In this document: positions 36,014 to 46,329 of the stretch, piece by piece
How positions within the stretch are numbered: position 1 is the stretch's first letter
How the letters are laid out: each line of letters starts with the position of its first letter
NCBI RefSeq assembly: GCF_900496995.4
Contig: NC_044024.1
Coordinates: forward strand, 1,178,001 to 1,242,000
Direction of reading: 5' to 3'
Length of the DNA stretch: 64,000 bases
DNA from: Aquila chrysaetos chrysaetos
Lineage: Eukaryota > Chordata > Aves > Accipitriformes > Accipitridae
Notes under the pieces: model-generated
What the model was told of the DNA's origin: nothing
The model's input: the letters and a program-made list of their open reading frames with translations, nothing else
Databases searched by the model: none
Made by a program: the position numbers and the translations under genes

Positions 36014-36038
36014 CTGCAGGGATGCTTCATCCCTGCAG
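36014..36038. other. Perfect 11-bp hairpin
   Basis: CTGCAGGGATG (36,014-36,024) is followed after three bases (CTT) by its exact reverse complement CATCCCTGCAG (36,028-36,038). It would form a tight stem-loop or cruciform. No U-run follows. Function unknown. Confidence 0.8.
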
Positions 36039-36359
36039 AGGCACCCACCGACCCCCGCAAGGTCCCCAGCGGGTAGGAGGCAAAGCCTGCTTCCAAATTG
36101 TACCTCGCCTGGCTTTCCAAGGCTGGAGCCTCACGTACTGCTGAGATGGAAGCGTGGCAGCCTCTGTGCCAGGACAGGGGTGACGCCGGGGGAGAACGTG
36201 GTGCCTCCTCCCTGGGTAGGCTCGACTCCTGGGCACTCCTGATGTCAAAAGTTGTATCGAACCAAAGATGGAGCAATTATTTCTTCCACGGCCACTGTAT
36301 TTGTACGAGAATCTTGCAGAAACATGGCATCAGTCTGACATTTCCCTCATTTCCACAGG

Positions 36360-36660
36360 GGCTGCAGAAAACAAGTTGAAAGTGCAGGCAATAACCTTTC
36401 CGCGTGAGCTGGGCCCATTAGCGTTACATGGACCGGGTGCTTTTACACGGAGGAAGGAAGAGGAGATAGAAGCGCTGGTTTAGATTATGAAAACATTTAA
36501 AAGAGACGGTGATATAAGCAAAGAGGGTTGTTGGTTGTTGTTATCACTGTGCCTACAGATAAGCCATGAGTGGGGACAGGGCTTCAAAACAAATGCAATG
36601 AGAGACAGACCCCGTCACGAAGAAGTTTATAGTGTGAATAAACACAGTGGGCAAGGGTTG
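36360..36660. promoter_or_regulatory. Enhancer-like island
   Basis: Contains GGGCCCATTAGCGTTACATG, GTTTAGATTATGAAAAC, a GGTTGTTGGTTGTTGTTATC stretch, ACAGATAAGCC (GATA-like) and AAACAAATGCAATGAG. It sits between GC-rich blocks and has only short frames. Inferred regulatory element. Confidence 0.35.
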
Positions 36661-36899
36661 GAGGAACGGCGATAAGGCAGGACAGAGAGCAGGGAGCGGC
36701 GGCAGCGGTTGTGCGGCGCAGGCGTGCGAGCTGGGGGCAGCGGTGCAGCCCCCCCACACTCCCCATGCAGCGGCCGTGGGCCCAGCATCACCCCAGCAAG
36801 CCGGGGACGGGCTTTACCCTGGGGCTTTTGCAGCAAAGAGAGAAAAGAGAGGAAAGGCTCGCTGCCACCAGCCCCACCGCTACATCCAGCCCAGAGGAG
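36661..36899. other. GC-rich spacer
   Basis: GC-rich DNA between two enhancer-like islands, with CpG-containing stretches at 36,690-36,780. No gene or repeat supported. Confidence 0.45.
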
Positions 36900-37260
36900 A
36901 GCGGCTCGTTTGGCTGTCTCTTTAAATCTCTGCTCAAATTCACGCAGATTTCTCAGTGTCCGTTCAAAACAAAAACAAATCCATTTCAGAAAATAGTATG
37001 ACTAAAGGTTTTGACTTTTCCAGGGTTCCCCCCCACCACCTAATTTTTTTTCCAGTCTGCTCTATTCATCCAATTTGGCACTAATTCACCAATAGTTTTG
37101 ATTGTCCCCAAAGCAGTATTTCTGGTAAATAAACTATTGTCCACCCCTTTCTCCCCAGCGCTAGCTATGCCAGCTTCCATTGTGCTGACAATTGATTCCA
37201 GGTGGTTTTTTTCTTTTTTTTTCCCAGCATATGAAAATGCCTATACAAAATTAATCTTGG
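36900..37260. promoter_or_regulatory. Enhancer-like island
   Basis: AT-rich, with CAAAACAAAAACAAATCC (forkhead-like), TATTCATCCAATTTGGCAC, CACTAATTCACCAATAG and GCTGACAATTGATTCCAG (MEIS/TGIF-like TGACA followed by CAATTG). Few open frames. Regulatory role inferred. Confidence 0.35.
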
Positions 37261-37549
37261 TGACTGGGGCGAAGAAACCACCGCTCAGAAACATGCCGGA
37301 CAGCCGGAGCCAATCGTGCTCCCAGGCGTGCTGAAGAGGAGGACAGATATATGGGAACCTTCCTAAATTCATTAGCTCCAAAACAAACTGCGAGAGATTG
37401 ACAAGTACTGCTCGTAACTGGTAAAATCATACCCTTTAAGCTGGAGACTGATGCACAATGGAAAGACACTTCCAGAAAACCCCCACTGCCTAATCCCAGG
37501 GCTGGGGAGCGGGTGGAGAAATCTGCAGCAGGGCTGCCCCAAGTTGGGA

Positions 37550-38130
37550 ACAGTCACAATTAATTTTAAAAGCTGTATCACTTAATAACTTTCTGATCGT
37601 AAATGCAGGTGCTGTACCTGTGTTGAGTTGAAAAACCTGAGGCAGAAGAAACATTTCGGCTGGTCAAGTTAATGGCTCAGGCTCTAAAATAGCGACTTTT
37701 AATTCCACTTGTGCACTGGATCTGGCCCTGAGATATTTCAGAGAATATTTGTAATGGTTTAAAGGCATTACAAGGTGCTGTAAGTTAAAATGGGAAAAGT
37801 CTTAATTTTGGCTAGGGACCTTAAAAATACAATGAAAAGCTTAGGTGAGACTCATATGCGGAGTGGGAAACATGCTGCCTATAAAAAAGTCAAAAATGGA
37901 ATCAACAGAGAGGTTAAATATAATGGCTATAACCGAGCAAAGATAGTTTAATTGTCAATTCAGAGGGAAATGTCAACTCCACAATGGAAATATCTACAGA
38001 AATTTATAGCAAGGAACTATCTGGCAAAATGTATTCCAGCTCAATCTATGGTCAATGATTGAGATAATTGCTGCAAAATGATATTGTCTGGCATTGAAAA
38101 AAAGAGACATAAGAGACATCTGCGCTGCTG
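37550..38130. promoter_or_regulatory. Long AT-rich, almost ORF-free enhancer-like element
   Basis: About 570 bases at low GC, with no frame of 60 codons from 37,582 to 37,993. Repeated sites include CAATTAATTTTAAAAGC, CACTTAATAAC, TCAAGTTAATGGC, GCGACTTTTAATTCC, AATATTTGTAATGG, GTTTAATTGTCAATTC, GGTCAATGATTGAGATAATTGC and ATGATATTGTCTGG. The abrupt edges against GC-rich DNA and absence of any repeat signature make this the best candidate for a deeply conserved non-coding element. Function is inferred; the target gene is not in view. Confidence 0.48.
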
Positions 38131-38464
38131 ATTTCCAACCTGCCCTCGTTAAATAACAAGGAGAGTAAAGGGAGTTAGATCCTAACAGGGGATCATCTTG
38201 TCCACTGTAGGGAGATATTATCCAGGCAGTTTTTCTAAAAGAAGAAAAATTATTCCTGCAGTGTTGGGATGAGAAGCATCCAGCCTGGGTACCCCAGCCT
38301 GGCTTAAGTCTCAACAACCCACCCCAAGAGAGGGTTTTGGACAGCAGCTGGTGGGGCTGGGGAAGGAGGATTCGCCCCGTGGGATGCACCGCCTCAGTCA
38401 CTGATGCCCGGCTCCCTGCAGCAGACCGCAGCAGACCAAAATAGCAAGGCTGAATCAAGGCAAA

Positions 38465-38541
38465 GCTTCAGGACAGAGTGCACGCTCCGGGGACTGAGAG
38501 CAACACAAGGCTTCGGACAGAGCATACACTCCAGGGACTGA
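38465..38541 (+). repeat. Imperfect tandem duplication, about 45-base period
   Basis: GCTTCAGGACAGAGTGCACG continuing to CTCCGGGGACTGA (38,465-38,497) recurs as GCTTCGGACAGAGCATACAC to TCCAGGGACTGA (38,510-38,541). The copies are about 85 percent alike by eye. A local duplication, no known family. Confidence 0.8.
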
Positions 38542-38549
38542 TATGTGCT

Positions 38550-39860
38550 AGGAAATACTTATTTTAACTGCCCTGGGAGTCTTGCACGTCCTTCTCTTGG
38601 GTTTCTCCTCCTGCCCTGCCACTGACTGCTTGCCCTGCACCCTCTGCTGTGGATTTCCCACCATTCCTCTAGCCATGGCAACATCCCTACAGCTGAACCA
38701 CTAGTATGTGCACAACGGGATGGAGACACGTGTGTGAGCTCATTCCTGCAGCCCCTGTGAACTGCAGGGAGCTGGAGGGGCTCCCCCAGCACCAAAGGAG
38801 CGGGAGGTTGATGGAAGGAAAGAGATACAGCTTGTCCTGCTGGTACAAACTCCATGACTGCAGGAACAGGATAGAAAGAGCTCAGCTTCTGTGACTCCAA
38901 GGCCACCACAACCCTCCTCCCTTGTAGCACGTGGCTCTGCACTTCTCCTATGTGAGAACCCCCCTTCATTAATCCCCTCACAAGGCTCTGCCATTGCTAA
39001 TCCCTGTTGCCATTCAGCTAAACACCCTCAAATTGTCCCAAAGCTCTCCATCACTCCCATCTGGCCGTGTCCTCTCTTTCATTCTTCTAACCCTCTAGAG
39101 GTTACCCAGGACCACTCCAGGCTTCTCCCTCACCCTGCACTCGGCTCACTCCTGCCCTAACCAACCCCTAAACCCATCTGGACCTTGGGTATCCTCCTCC
39201 TTGCAGGCCCCATACCTGCTCCCAGCTCCTCACGCCCTGCCTGGCTGTCTCTGCCAAAGAGCATCCCTCGTTACTGTGCCGGGGCTGAGGGCTCAGGCAC
39301 CGGCTCCACTTATCAATAACCATCTGCAGAAAGAGATGACCCATCTACAGGAACAGAGGAATGCACGGAGAGCCCTAACCCCACTCCTGATGTTCCCACA
39401 CTGGCCTGTCCCTGCAGCAAGAAATAGCAATTACCCTGACTTGACAATTACCCTGAATTTTCTGGCTCACAAGCAGAAAATCAGCCATCACTGAGAGCAT
39501 GACCCGTCCTGGGAGGAGAGCTGCTGCGTCCGGGCAGGGACTTACACTGAGTGGGACCTTCAGGCTGCTCGCGAGCGAGGGCTGCATCCGTGCAAGGGCG
39601 ACAGTCAAGAAAATGGTCAAACTTCACCCTTTCTTGGGAGGGAAGTGGCAGCAGCCCTGCAGGGGTGCAGGCACTAAGGAGCTCCTCTCTCAGTGCATTT
39701 CAGTCGGACAGCCAGGCTCCCTAGACCCTAGCACAGGCACCAGGAGGCATCAGGGGACCTGCTGTAACCCCAACATTATCCTAACAAGCACCTCTGTGCC
39801 TGCAGGCTGCCGAGATCGCAGGAGGGGAAACCGGGAACGCCCCCACCCACCCCCCCATGC
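38550..39860. other. Low-copy DNA, no gene recognised
   Basis: Ordinary sequence with short frames. The stretch 39,294-39,375 loosely recalls an antisense MIR but is too weak to call. Confidence 0.5.
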
Positions 39861-39861
39861 T

Positions 39862-39995
39862 GAGCCTTTATCAGCACTTAATTAAAACTTGACAAGAAGA
39901 TTAACACACAGAGGGCAGTTTTAATTAACTTAATATCGCATTCAATTTTCCAATTCGTCGCAGCATACCAGACACCTGCAGATCTTAATACAAAA
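39862..39995. promoter_or_regulatory. Short homeodomain-rich island
   Basis: CAGCACTTAATTAAAACTTG, GATTAACACACAG, TTTTAATTAACTTAATATCG and GCATTCAATTTTCCAATTCG follow one another within about 100 bases. Four or more TAAT/ATTA cores in GC-rich surroundings suggest a conserved enhancer core. Inferred. Confidence 0.4.
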
Positions 39996-39999
39996 CCAA

Positions 40000-40790
40000 A
40001 CAAAAAAGGGGAGCACGGGAAGGGGGGAGAGCAAGGGAGATGCCTCGGTGGCAGCAGAACCGCTCTCAAACTTTCTGCTGCTGCTCTGCCTTGCATGTGC
40101 TCGCCTCTGCTCACCCCAGGCTGCATGTAAGTGTTTTCAGATGCTAACAGCCACTCTTCCCCACTGGGCCCATTCGAGCCAACCTAGGAGTGTTTGCTTT
40201 CCAAAATGTATTTATTTGTTTGATTTTAATTTATTTATTTTAAGCTACCTTCCTGGGGATTCACGAACCAAAAGCGAGCTCTCCTCTTTACCCCGCTGTC
40301 CAGGCCATCAAGCGGCTGTTGGAAAAGGCTGGGAGGACGGCAAGGAGAAGGGTCCCGGATGGCTGGAGCTTAGCACAGGAACCACACGCTGTCCATCCAC
40401 CTCATGCTGCCACTCGGGGATGGAGAAAGGGAAGGCATTGATCAAAAACATCGTTGCCCCACTCCTTCTGGCTATAGTAGAGCAAACAGCCTGGAGCGGG
40501 ATGCTTCTCCCTACGAGGAGTGGCACACCAGGGAGGAAAGAGGGCTGGGGCCGGCACCCACACGAAGCAGGCGAAGGGAAGGCAAAGAGAAAAGAAGGCA
40601 TGGAAATCCTGCATTTCTCTCATCGCTTTCACTGCTTTTAGAACAGTGAGCTGTCTTGTAATTCTGGGCCCCAAATTAGGGAGGTGCAGGAGGTGCCAGG
40701 CAGCCACGGGCAGTCCCCTGCCAGACCCGCACCCTCAGCTGCCTCACCTTTGGATGATGCGGCCAAGGGCTCCAGCTAAAGACACCTCCG
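40000..40790. other. Low-copy DNA, no gene recognised
   Basis: A plus-strand frame of 197 codons starts with a non-ATG triplet at 40,048 and a leucine-rich stretch resembling a signal peptide, and meets a GTAAGTG donor-like site near 40,128. The start is not ATG and the in-register ATG just upstream (40,040) gives a different frame, so I do not call a gene. An ATTTATTTG/ATTTATTT-rich run lies at 40,208-40,242. Confidence 0.45.
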
Positions 40791-40804
40791 AGTGCTGTAG
40801 CTCC

Positions 40805-40850
40805 AGGTTCCTGAGTTGCATACACCTGTATGGGAGCAACTCAGGAACCT
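40805..40850. ncRNA. Perfect 15-bp inverted repeat forming a long hairpin; unknown structured element
   Basis: AGGTTCCTGAGTTGC (40,805-40,819) is answered by its exact reverse complement GCAACTCAGGAACCT (40,836-40,850). Inside the loop, ATACA (40,820-40,824) and TGTAT (40,827-40,831) are also complementary, so the hairpin is nearly continuous with only a GGGA bulge on the 3' side. Flanks show weaker pairing (CTCCGAGTG with CACCTGGAG). No known microRNA seed was recognised. It may be a small-RNA precursor, a structured RNA element, a MITE remnant, or a chance cruciform. Confidence 0.3.
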
Positions 40851-41219
40851 CTGGATCACCTGGAGACCCTGGGGCTGCTGCTAAATGGACATTCACTGCA
40901 GAGGCTCAGGGACACCCAGCACACAAACTCGGAGCAAAGCCGAGATGGATTAATTGCACAAATTACCACACTGAACCTTCAACTAGTTCTCCGTCAGAAA
41001 TAGTTTGCCATACACCAAAAAAAAGTGTTATTGTTAACTTTCTCCTTCCATTGTTTTTTCTGTGTCACCTCATGCCTCTCCCCCCACCAATTTCCTGACA
41101 ACCTTGGGACGAACAATGCACCGACCGAGTATTTTTTCCTCTAGAGATTTACAGCCCATGCACCGAGGGGGGCCAAGGAATGAGGGTGCCCTTCTCCAGC
41201 TCCAGCTCTGAGCACAGCT

Positions 41220-41249
41220 CTGAACCTTTCACAGTGCTGAAAGGTTCAG
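41220..41249. other. Perfect 12-bp hairpin
   Basis: CTGAACCTTTCA (41,220-41,231) and TGAAAGGTTCAG (41,238-41,249) are exact reverse complements around a six-base loop CAGTGC. It lies about 370 bases after the longer hairpin and shares a GGTTC core with it. Function unknown. Confidence 0.8.
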
Positions 41250-41284
41250 CCAGCCTGGACAGGTCTGCTCATTTCAGGGGGAAG

Positions 41285-41585
41285 AGCAGAGCTTGTTAGT
41301 TTTTCTTCCATTGCTTTGGAGCGTATTTATTGTCAGATTAAGGCAAGGTAATTCAGCTCCAACCGGAATAATCTCTCAGCCATGCTGCACAGCTATGCAG
41401 CCGATGAAGTAACACGTGCAGCACTGCAAAGGCAGGCGTCTGCTGGACGCGTTCTTCTGTGGTTCCTGTACCTTTATTTTTTGGCTGGCATTATATTTCC
41501 TGATGCTCTGAATTTAGTTAGATGTCATTTAATAAATTGTTGTAGTCCGATTTTCTGGGGAGACTTTTGTTTGGGTTTGACTGGC
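41285..41585. promoter_or_regulatory. Enhancer-like island
   Basis: Contains TGTTAGTTTTTCTTCCATTG, GTATTTATTGTCAGATTAAGG, CAGCCGATGAAGTAACACG, AATTTAGTTAGATGTCATTT and AATAAATTGTTG. The SOX-like CATTG and ATTGT and homeodomain TAAT/ATTA cores, with lowered GC, suggest a conserved element. Inferred. Confidence 0.36.
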
Positions 41586-41599
41586 GAAGGAAGAGGAGA

Positions 41600-44500
41600 T
41601 GCCCTCCCAGCACCCTTATAAAACAGGATTTTCCTGCTCTTTTTCTGAATCAAATCAAACCCAAAGTCAGATGGGTGCCATGAGACACACAGAAAACAAC
41701 AGAGAAAGTTGGTATCATCAAATGTCCCCAGCTGTCCGAAGCTGCAGTAAGAAGAAAGGAACTTGGCAATGCCTCCTGCAGCAAGCCCACGAGGTCTGAG
41801 AGGCTCACAGCAGGTAAGAAACCCGACAGCGTCTGTCTGCGGAAGGCACAGAGCCTTACAAATAGACCATGCGCTTCCCAGCAGAGTCTCTGCTTGCAGG
41901 GGCCCCTAATGCAAACTCAGACAGACCATAAATGTGAGAAAGGTGCTCACGGCCTGACTCTTACCTACACTCCCAGCACAAGGGTAACTGCAATCAAGTC
42001 CATGAGACCTGGCAAACACTTATGGATAACAAATACTTGGGCAGACACCACTCATGGGTGTCCAAGTGCTTTGCAAATGAGAACTATGCTATTAGCAAAC
42101 TGAGTTTGCAGCACGCAGTATTCAGCTAGGTCTATCCCCAAAATCACATCTCCTGGCTTTGACAAAGGTGGGTAATTGTCTCCTTGTGCTTCTCCTCCAG
42201 AGCAGGAGCTCAAACGGCCACGCTGCTTCCAAGGTCTGCCCTCCCCACCAGAGGATTCAACATGGGCACTTCCCAGTATGTCCTCAGCAAAGTCTTCAGT
42301 GCCACATACCACAGAGCGAGCTGAAATCTGGGCAATAGGAAGAGAGGAGGCATTAATTTCTAACCAACCCTTGGGTCCTTGTATAAACATACTTTCAGTT
42401 GTTCAAGACAACAGTGCCAACCTGGTCCCAGAAAAGCACAGAGACCTCTCCAGTTCCTCAGACCAACAGCCCAATTTGGGGCTTGCCCTTGCCAACAGCA
42501 TTGCCTTTAAAAGAGTATGAGTGTTTGTGTGTGGCCAGGGAGTCCCCCAGATTGGGTCTAGCCCAGCTTTTATTAGCCAACCCTCCCCCTGGTTCCCAGG
42601 GGGCAACACGGGGACCTGAGGTTACAAAAAACCCACTGTCCGATTTCTTCCCAGATCGCGCGGGTGCTTCAGAGGCCTCGCTGTTCAACCAGTGCTGCAG
42701 CCGGGCTCCAATTCCCCTCCACCATCTTCCACTCGAGCGACTTCTCCTAACAAGCTGCCGCGCTGGCAGCGACAGTGCACAGCCCCACGACACCTGTGGC
42801 ACCGTGCGCTTGGCGGAGAAACAACCCCTTACCCAGTAACCCAAATTACAGGGCACTCCAGTGTCTAAATATAATCCCAGTCGCAAGCATTCGTCGCTGC
42901 AGCAGCCTCTCCTCTTCCAGCCTGCATGACTGCCTTGGAGGAGAGGCAGCGAGTGTGGAGAAGGGGCCTGGGCGATGGAGAACGGGGACGGATGGAGCCC
43001 CTCGTGTGGCAGCTGACACCTCCATCCCCTCTGGAGCAGGGACCGAGGGAGCTGGAGCACCGGTTCCAGCGCTGCCTTGCCAGCAGGTTTCCTTCCTGGC
43101 CGGCAGCGAGGGCAAGTCATCAGCCATCCTCCTCCCCTTGACCTGCCCGCTGAGATTTCTGACAGAGAGGAGCAAAAATCACCACCTGATGCTGGGTTTT
43201 GGGACACAAACAGGTCCTCTTCACATATCCTCCACTTGAATGCCTACTGGTGTCCATCCCTTATCACCCCTACCCTGTGCCCCGTATCCTTTCATTTTCC
43301 AGGAGGGTATCTTTGGGAACCTCCCATTCCCAGCCCATGCCCACAAGGAACAGAAGGACGGGAGGCCATGGGAGATGGACAAGCATTTAAAATGCTTTAT
43401 GGACAGAAACAGGCCATCCTGAGTGGGGGTCTCAACCTCTCATAATATTTCAGAGGGAAAAAGAGAGACAGACCCTCCTCCCCCACCTTGTACCAATATG
43501 GTGTAGGGTTTAAAGGAGGCTCCCCATAGCGAGGAGCTTCAAAGCCTTGCCAGCCCCTCCCACCGAGTGTCCTCCTGGTTCAGTTCCACCCTCCACATTT
43601 AAGTGCCTTTCATCCTTCCTCTTCTTCGTCCTCATCGTTATTAGGTTCCCTTCCCCCACTCCCGCCCACTCCCACCCTTGCTGGAGACTGCCTTTGGTCA
43701 GGAGCCCAATGGGAACCAGCTGTCAGGCGTAGCTGGGATATCCTGGAGAAAACAGCTTGAAAATGCCTCCCGCCTGCTTCCCCCTCCATGGCAAAGAAAA
43801 AAATCCCACCGCAAAATGGCCCTGCAGATGGAAAAGGCATCCTGCAGGCCACCCTCCTCTTGACCTGCGTGGGTCCACTCGCTGGCTTGGTACCAGGAGG
43901 TCCTGGGTCCCAACTCCCTTTGGAACCACGAGCCCATCCTGTTTGTCCTCCTCCTGCCAGCGGGACCCTCCTGACCCACACAGCAAGAGCCCAGGGCCGT
44001 TGGGCCAGAGCATTTTGTATTAATCCTCCTTTGTCGACTTCTTTAGTGCACCTCGCTCCAGCATTGTTCTTCAAAGATGTTCCTGCCCTTCCCGGCCTGG
44101 GGGTTGTTGTTGTTTAAACAGCAGCAGCAGCCACACAAGCTGCTAGCTGTCCTGCCTTTACAGGGTGGTCTGTAATTGCTTCCTGTCCTCTCCAGCAACT
44201 GGCTTCATTTGTTTGAATTTCTGCCTAATCTCAGAACTGGGGGAGTTTGGAATGAGAGATGCTTAGTCCATGCTCATGGGTGTTTCCCCACGCTGGGCCA
44301 AGCTTAGCCGGTTTTGGAGATCCAGCCTGGTAAAGTCCCAGTCCCACAACCAGAAAAAAGACTGAGCTTAAAATAACCCCAGCAAGCCAAAACACAGTCT
44401 CAGCAAAGCTGGAGCCCTCGGTTTAGAGGTGCTGTGAGACCAAGGCTTTCTGTGGTCCTTGGATGCAGCAACTGGAGCCCAGGTGTGTGCCGGCAGGAGC

Positions 44501-46070
44501 AGAAGTGGAAAAAGAAACGGGGGGATGGGGAGAAATGAAATGTTATTTCTCAGACTTCAGAGCTTCGCTGTTCTTGGTTGTATTATGGTATGGGCTGTGC
44601 AAGGGGTGGATTTTATCCAAGCCAGTTTGCACACATCCCGCTGATTTCCCAGCGTGCTGATTTTGTGTCTCTGCGCTGGCCTCTGAGCTCCCATTATATT
44701 GAAGCAGGAAAAGGGTATGCTTGGGGCCAGCCACGAGCAGAGCCGCGCTGCTCAACAGGCTTCATACCAAACACTGAAAGTTTCTTTTTTTCCCCTCTCT
44801 CTAAAAAAATGAACTTTGGCTTTTTGTTGAAATGGGAAGTGCTGTGGATAACGTCCACTTTCAACAGCATTTTCCACATTGATAAACTAAAACTTTTAAA
44901 GAAAAATGCCCCAGACAGTGTTTCCAGAAATAAGAAACATCTTCCAGCATAAACCCTTCTGGTCTGTCTGGAGCAGGAAACCAAATGGGCTTTGTTCTTG
45001 GGGTCTGGTGCGTGACTGAGGCAAAAGGACAGAGACGAGAGGAATAAGGTGTGCGGCGCAGCCCTGACCGTCTGCCTTCCAACCTGCCCACCAGCAGGAC
45101 GTCCCCAGGCTGTGCCACCTCTGCCTCTGCGGCAAGGTTTGTGTCGGCTGGCCCTCACTGTTTGGCAGAAGTATGGCAGGTATCCTCCTATTTAGCGCCC
45201 ATGGGTTATAGGAGATTTTTCCCTTCAGAGAGATTAGAAGGAAATGAAGCCAAAGCGCATATTTCCGATCTGCGATACTCAGATCCAGGGCCAGCGAGTC
45301 CCGAGAAATAATAAACCCAGTGAGAAAATGCAACGGATACTGATTGTATCTCCTTGGGATAGTGCTTCCAGCTAGGATTTGGATGTGTACCTGGCAATCG
45401 TCAGACAGGTCAGAGCTGGAGTAGAAGAGGATGCTGCAAGTGGGAGGAGAGGTGACCTGGTGGTCGGGAGTCCCAGGTTGGAACTGCGGTGAGGGACGGA
45501 TGTGCACTGGGAGAATTTTACCAGGGGGTGACATAAAGGGGCTGCAGGCTGGACTGGGACATGTGTACGGCAGGGGAGGTGGGAGAAAAAGCGGGGCTGG
45601 CTGTGCAGAGCAGGACGAAGGCCACTGCCGTGTCTGCGAGCGGGTACGTGCAAGTCCCCTGCCCCTGCTCAGGCTGCCCACGCTCCGGCCGTGTGCTGGC
45701 AGGTCCTGGAGGACGGCTGAGAGCCTTTCGGCAAACCTGCCCGCACAGAGGGATTATCAGCAAGGCCGATGCTGGCAGGAGTGAATGGAAATCTTGGTTC
45801 CTTTTAATACCCCTCTTCATTAAACGGCCGCCGAAGCAGTGAGATGACAGCACTGCACAGAATGGGCTGGGCTGGCTCCTTTTTATGCTGCCTGCAGGGG
45901 GTCACCAGTCTCTACTGTGGGACTCCCAGGACAGAAAGCCTGGAGTTAAAGCAGTCACAAAAACAAAGACAGAACAAGCCCATTCCCGCCCCTCACCCCT
46001 CCAAATATTTTCCTGAATGGCTTTGCAAGCTGTTCCTGGTCCAGATGCATCTCACACACACATTTCACAT
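41600..46070. other. Low-copy DNA, no gene recognised
   Basis: Minus-strand frames of 249 codons (42,458-43,207) and 261 codons (44,896-45,681) have no recognisable domain, and both overlap open plus-strand frames. A GTTGTTGTTGTTTAAACAGC stretch with CAGCAGCAGCAG lies at 44,104-44,132. The interval 45,205-45,400 is somewhat AT-richer and may be a weak regulatory element. CCAAGTGCTTTGCAAATGAG at 42,061-42,080 faintly recalls a MIR tail. Confidence 0.45.
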
Positions 46071-46079
46071 CTATCCGCT

Positions 46080-46320
46080 GCCTGTTCATAGTGTGCATTA
46101 CATCGCATGGCCCATATTGAAAATATATCGGCCTACTGTCTAATTTAAACTGCACGAATATTACGTGTTAGGTAATTTTTTATATGTGGCTGCATATATT
46201 TCAAATTAATGTATGGACAATACAATATATGATGGCTTTTTAATGCCCCTTGTTGCACATAGCCCCCGTGGCAGATGCTGTTCAAAATACTTCTAACAAA
46301 TCCCACAGGCGCTGGCTGCC
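46080..46320. promoter_or_regulatory. AT-rich enhancer-like island
   Basis: Contains GGCCCATATTGAAAATATAT, GTCTAATTTAAACTGC, GAATATTACGTGTTAGGTAA, GGCTGCATATATTTCAAATT and ACAATACAATATATGATGG. Low GC and lack of frames contrast with both flanks. Inferred conserved element. Confidence 0.38.
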
Positions 46321-46329
46321 ATGGTGCGA

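Noticed and set aside
39294..39375. Possible antisense MIR
   Set aside because: Matches are scattered and too weak.
40048..40641. 197-codon plus frame with leucine-rich start and a GTAAGTG donor-like site
   Set aside because: The start triplet is not ATG and the nearby ATG is in another frame.
42458..43207. 249-codon minus-strand frame
   Set aside because: Overlaps open plus-strand frames, no recognisable protein, no promoter or splice context.
44896..45681. 261-codon minus-strand frame
   Set aside because: Low-complexity and unrelated segments; no family recognised.
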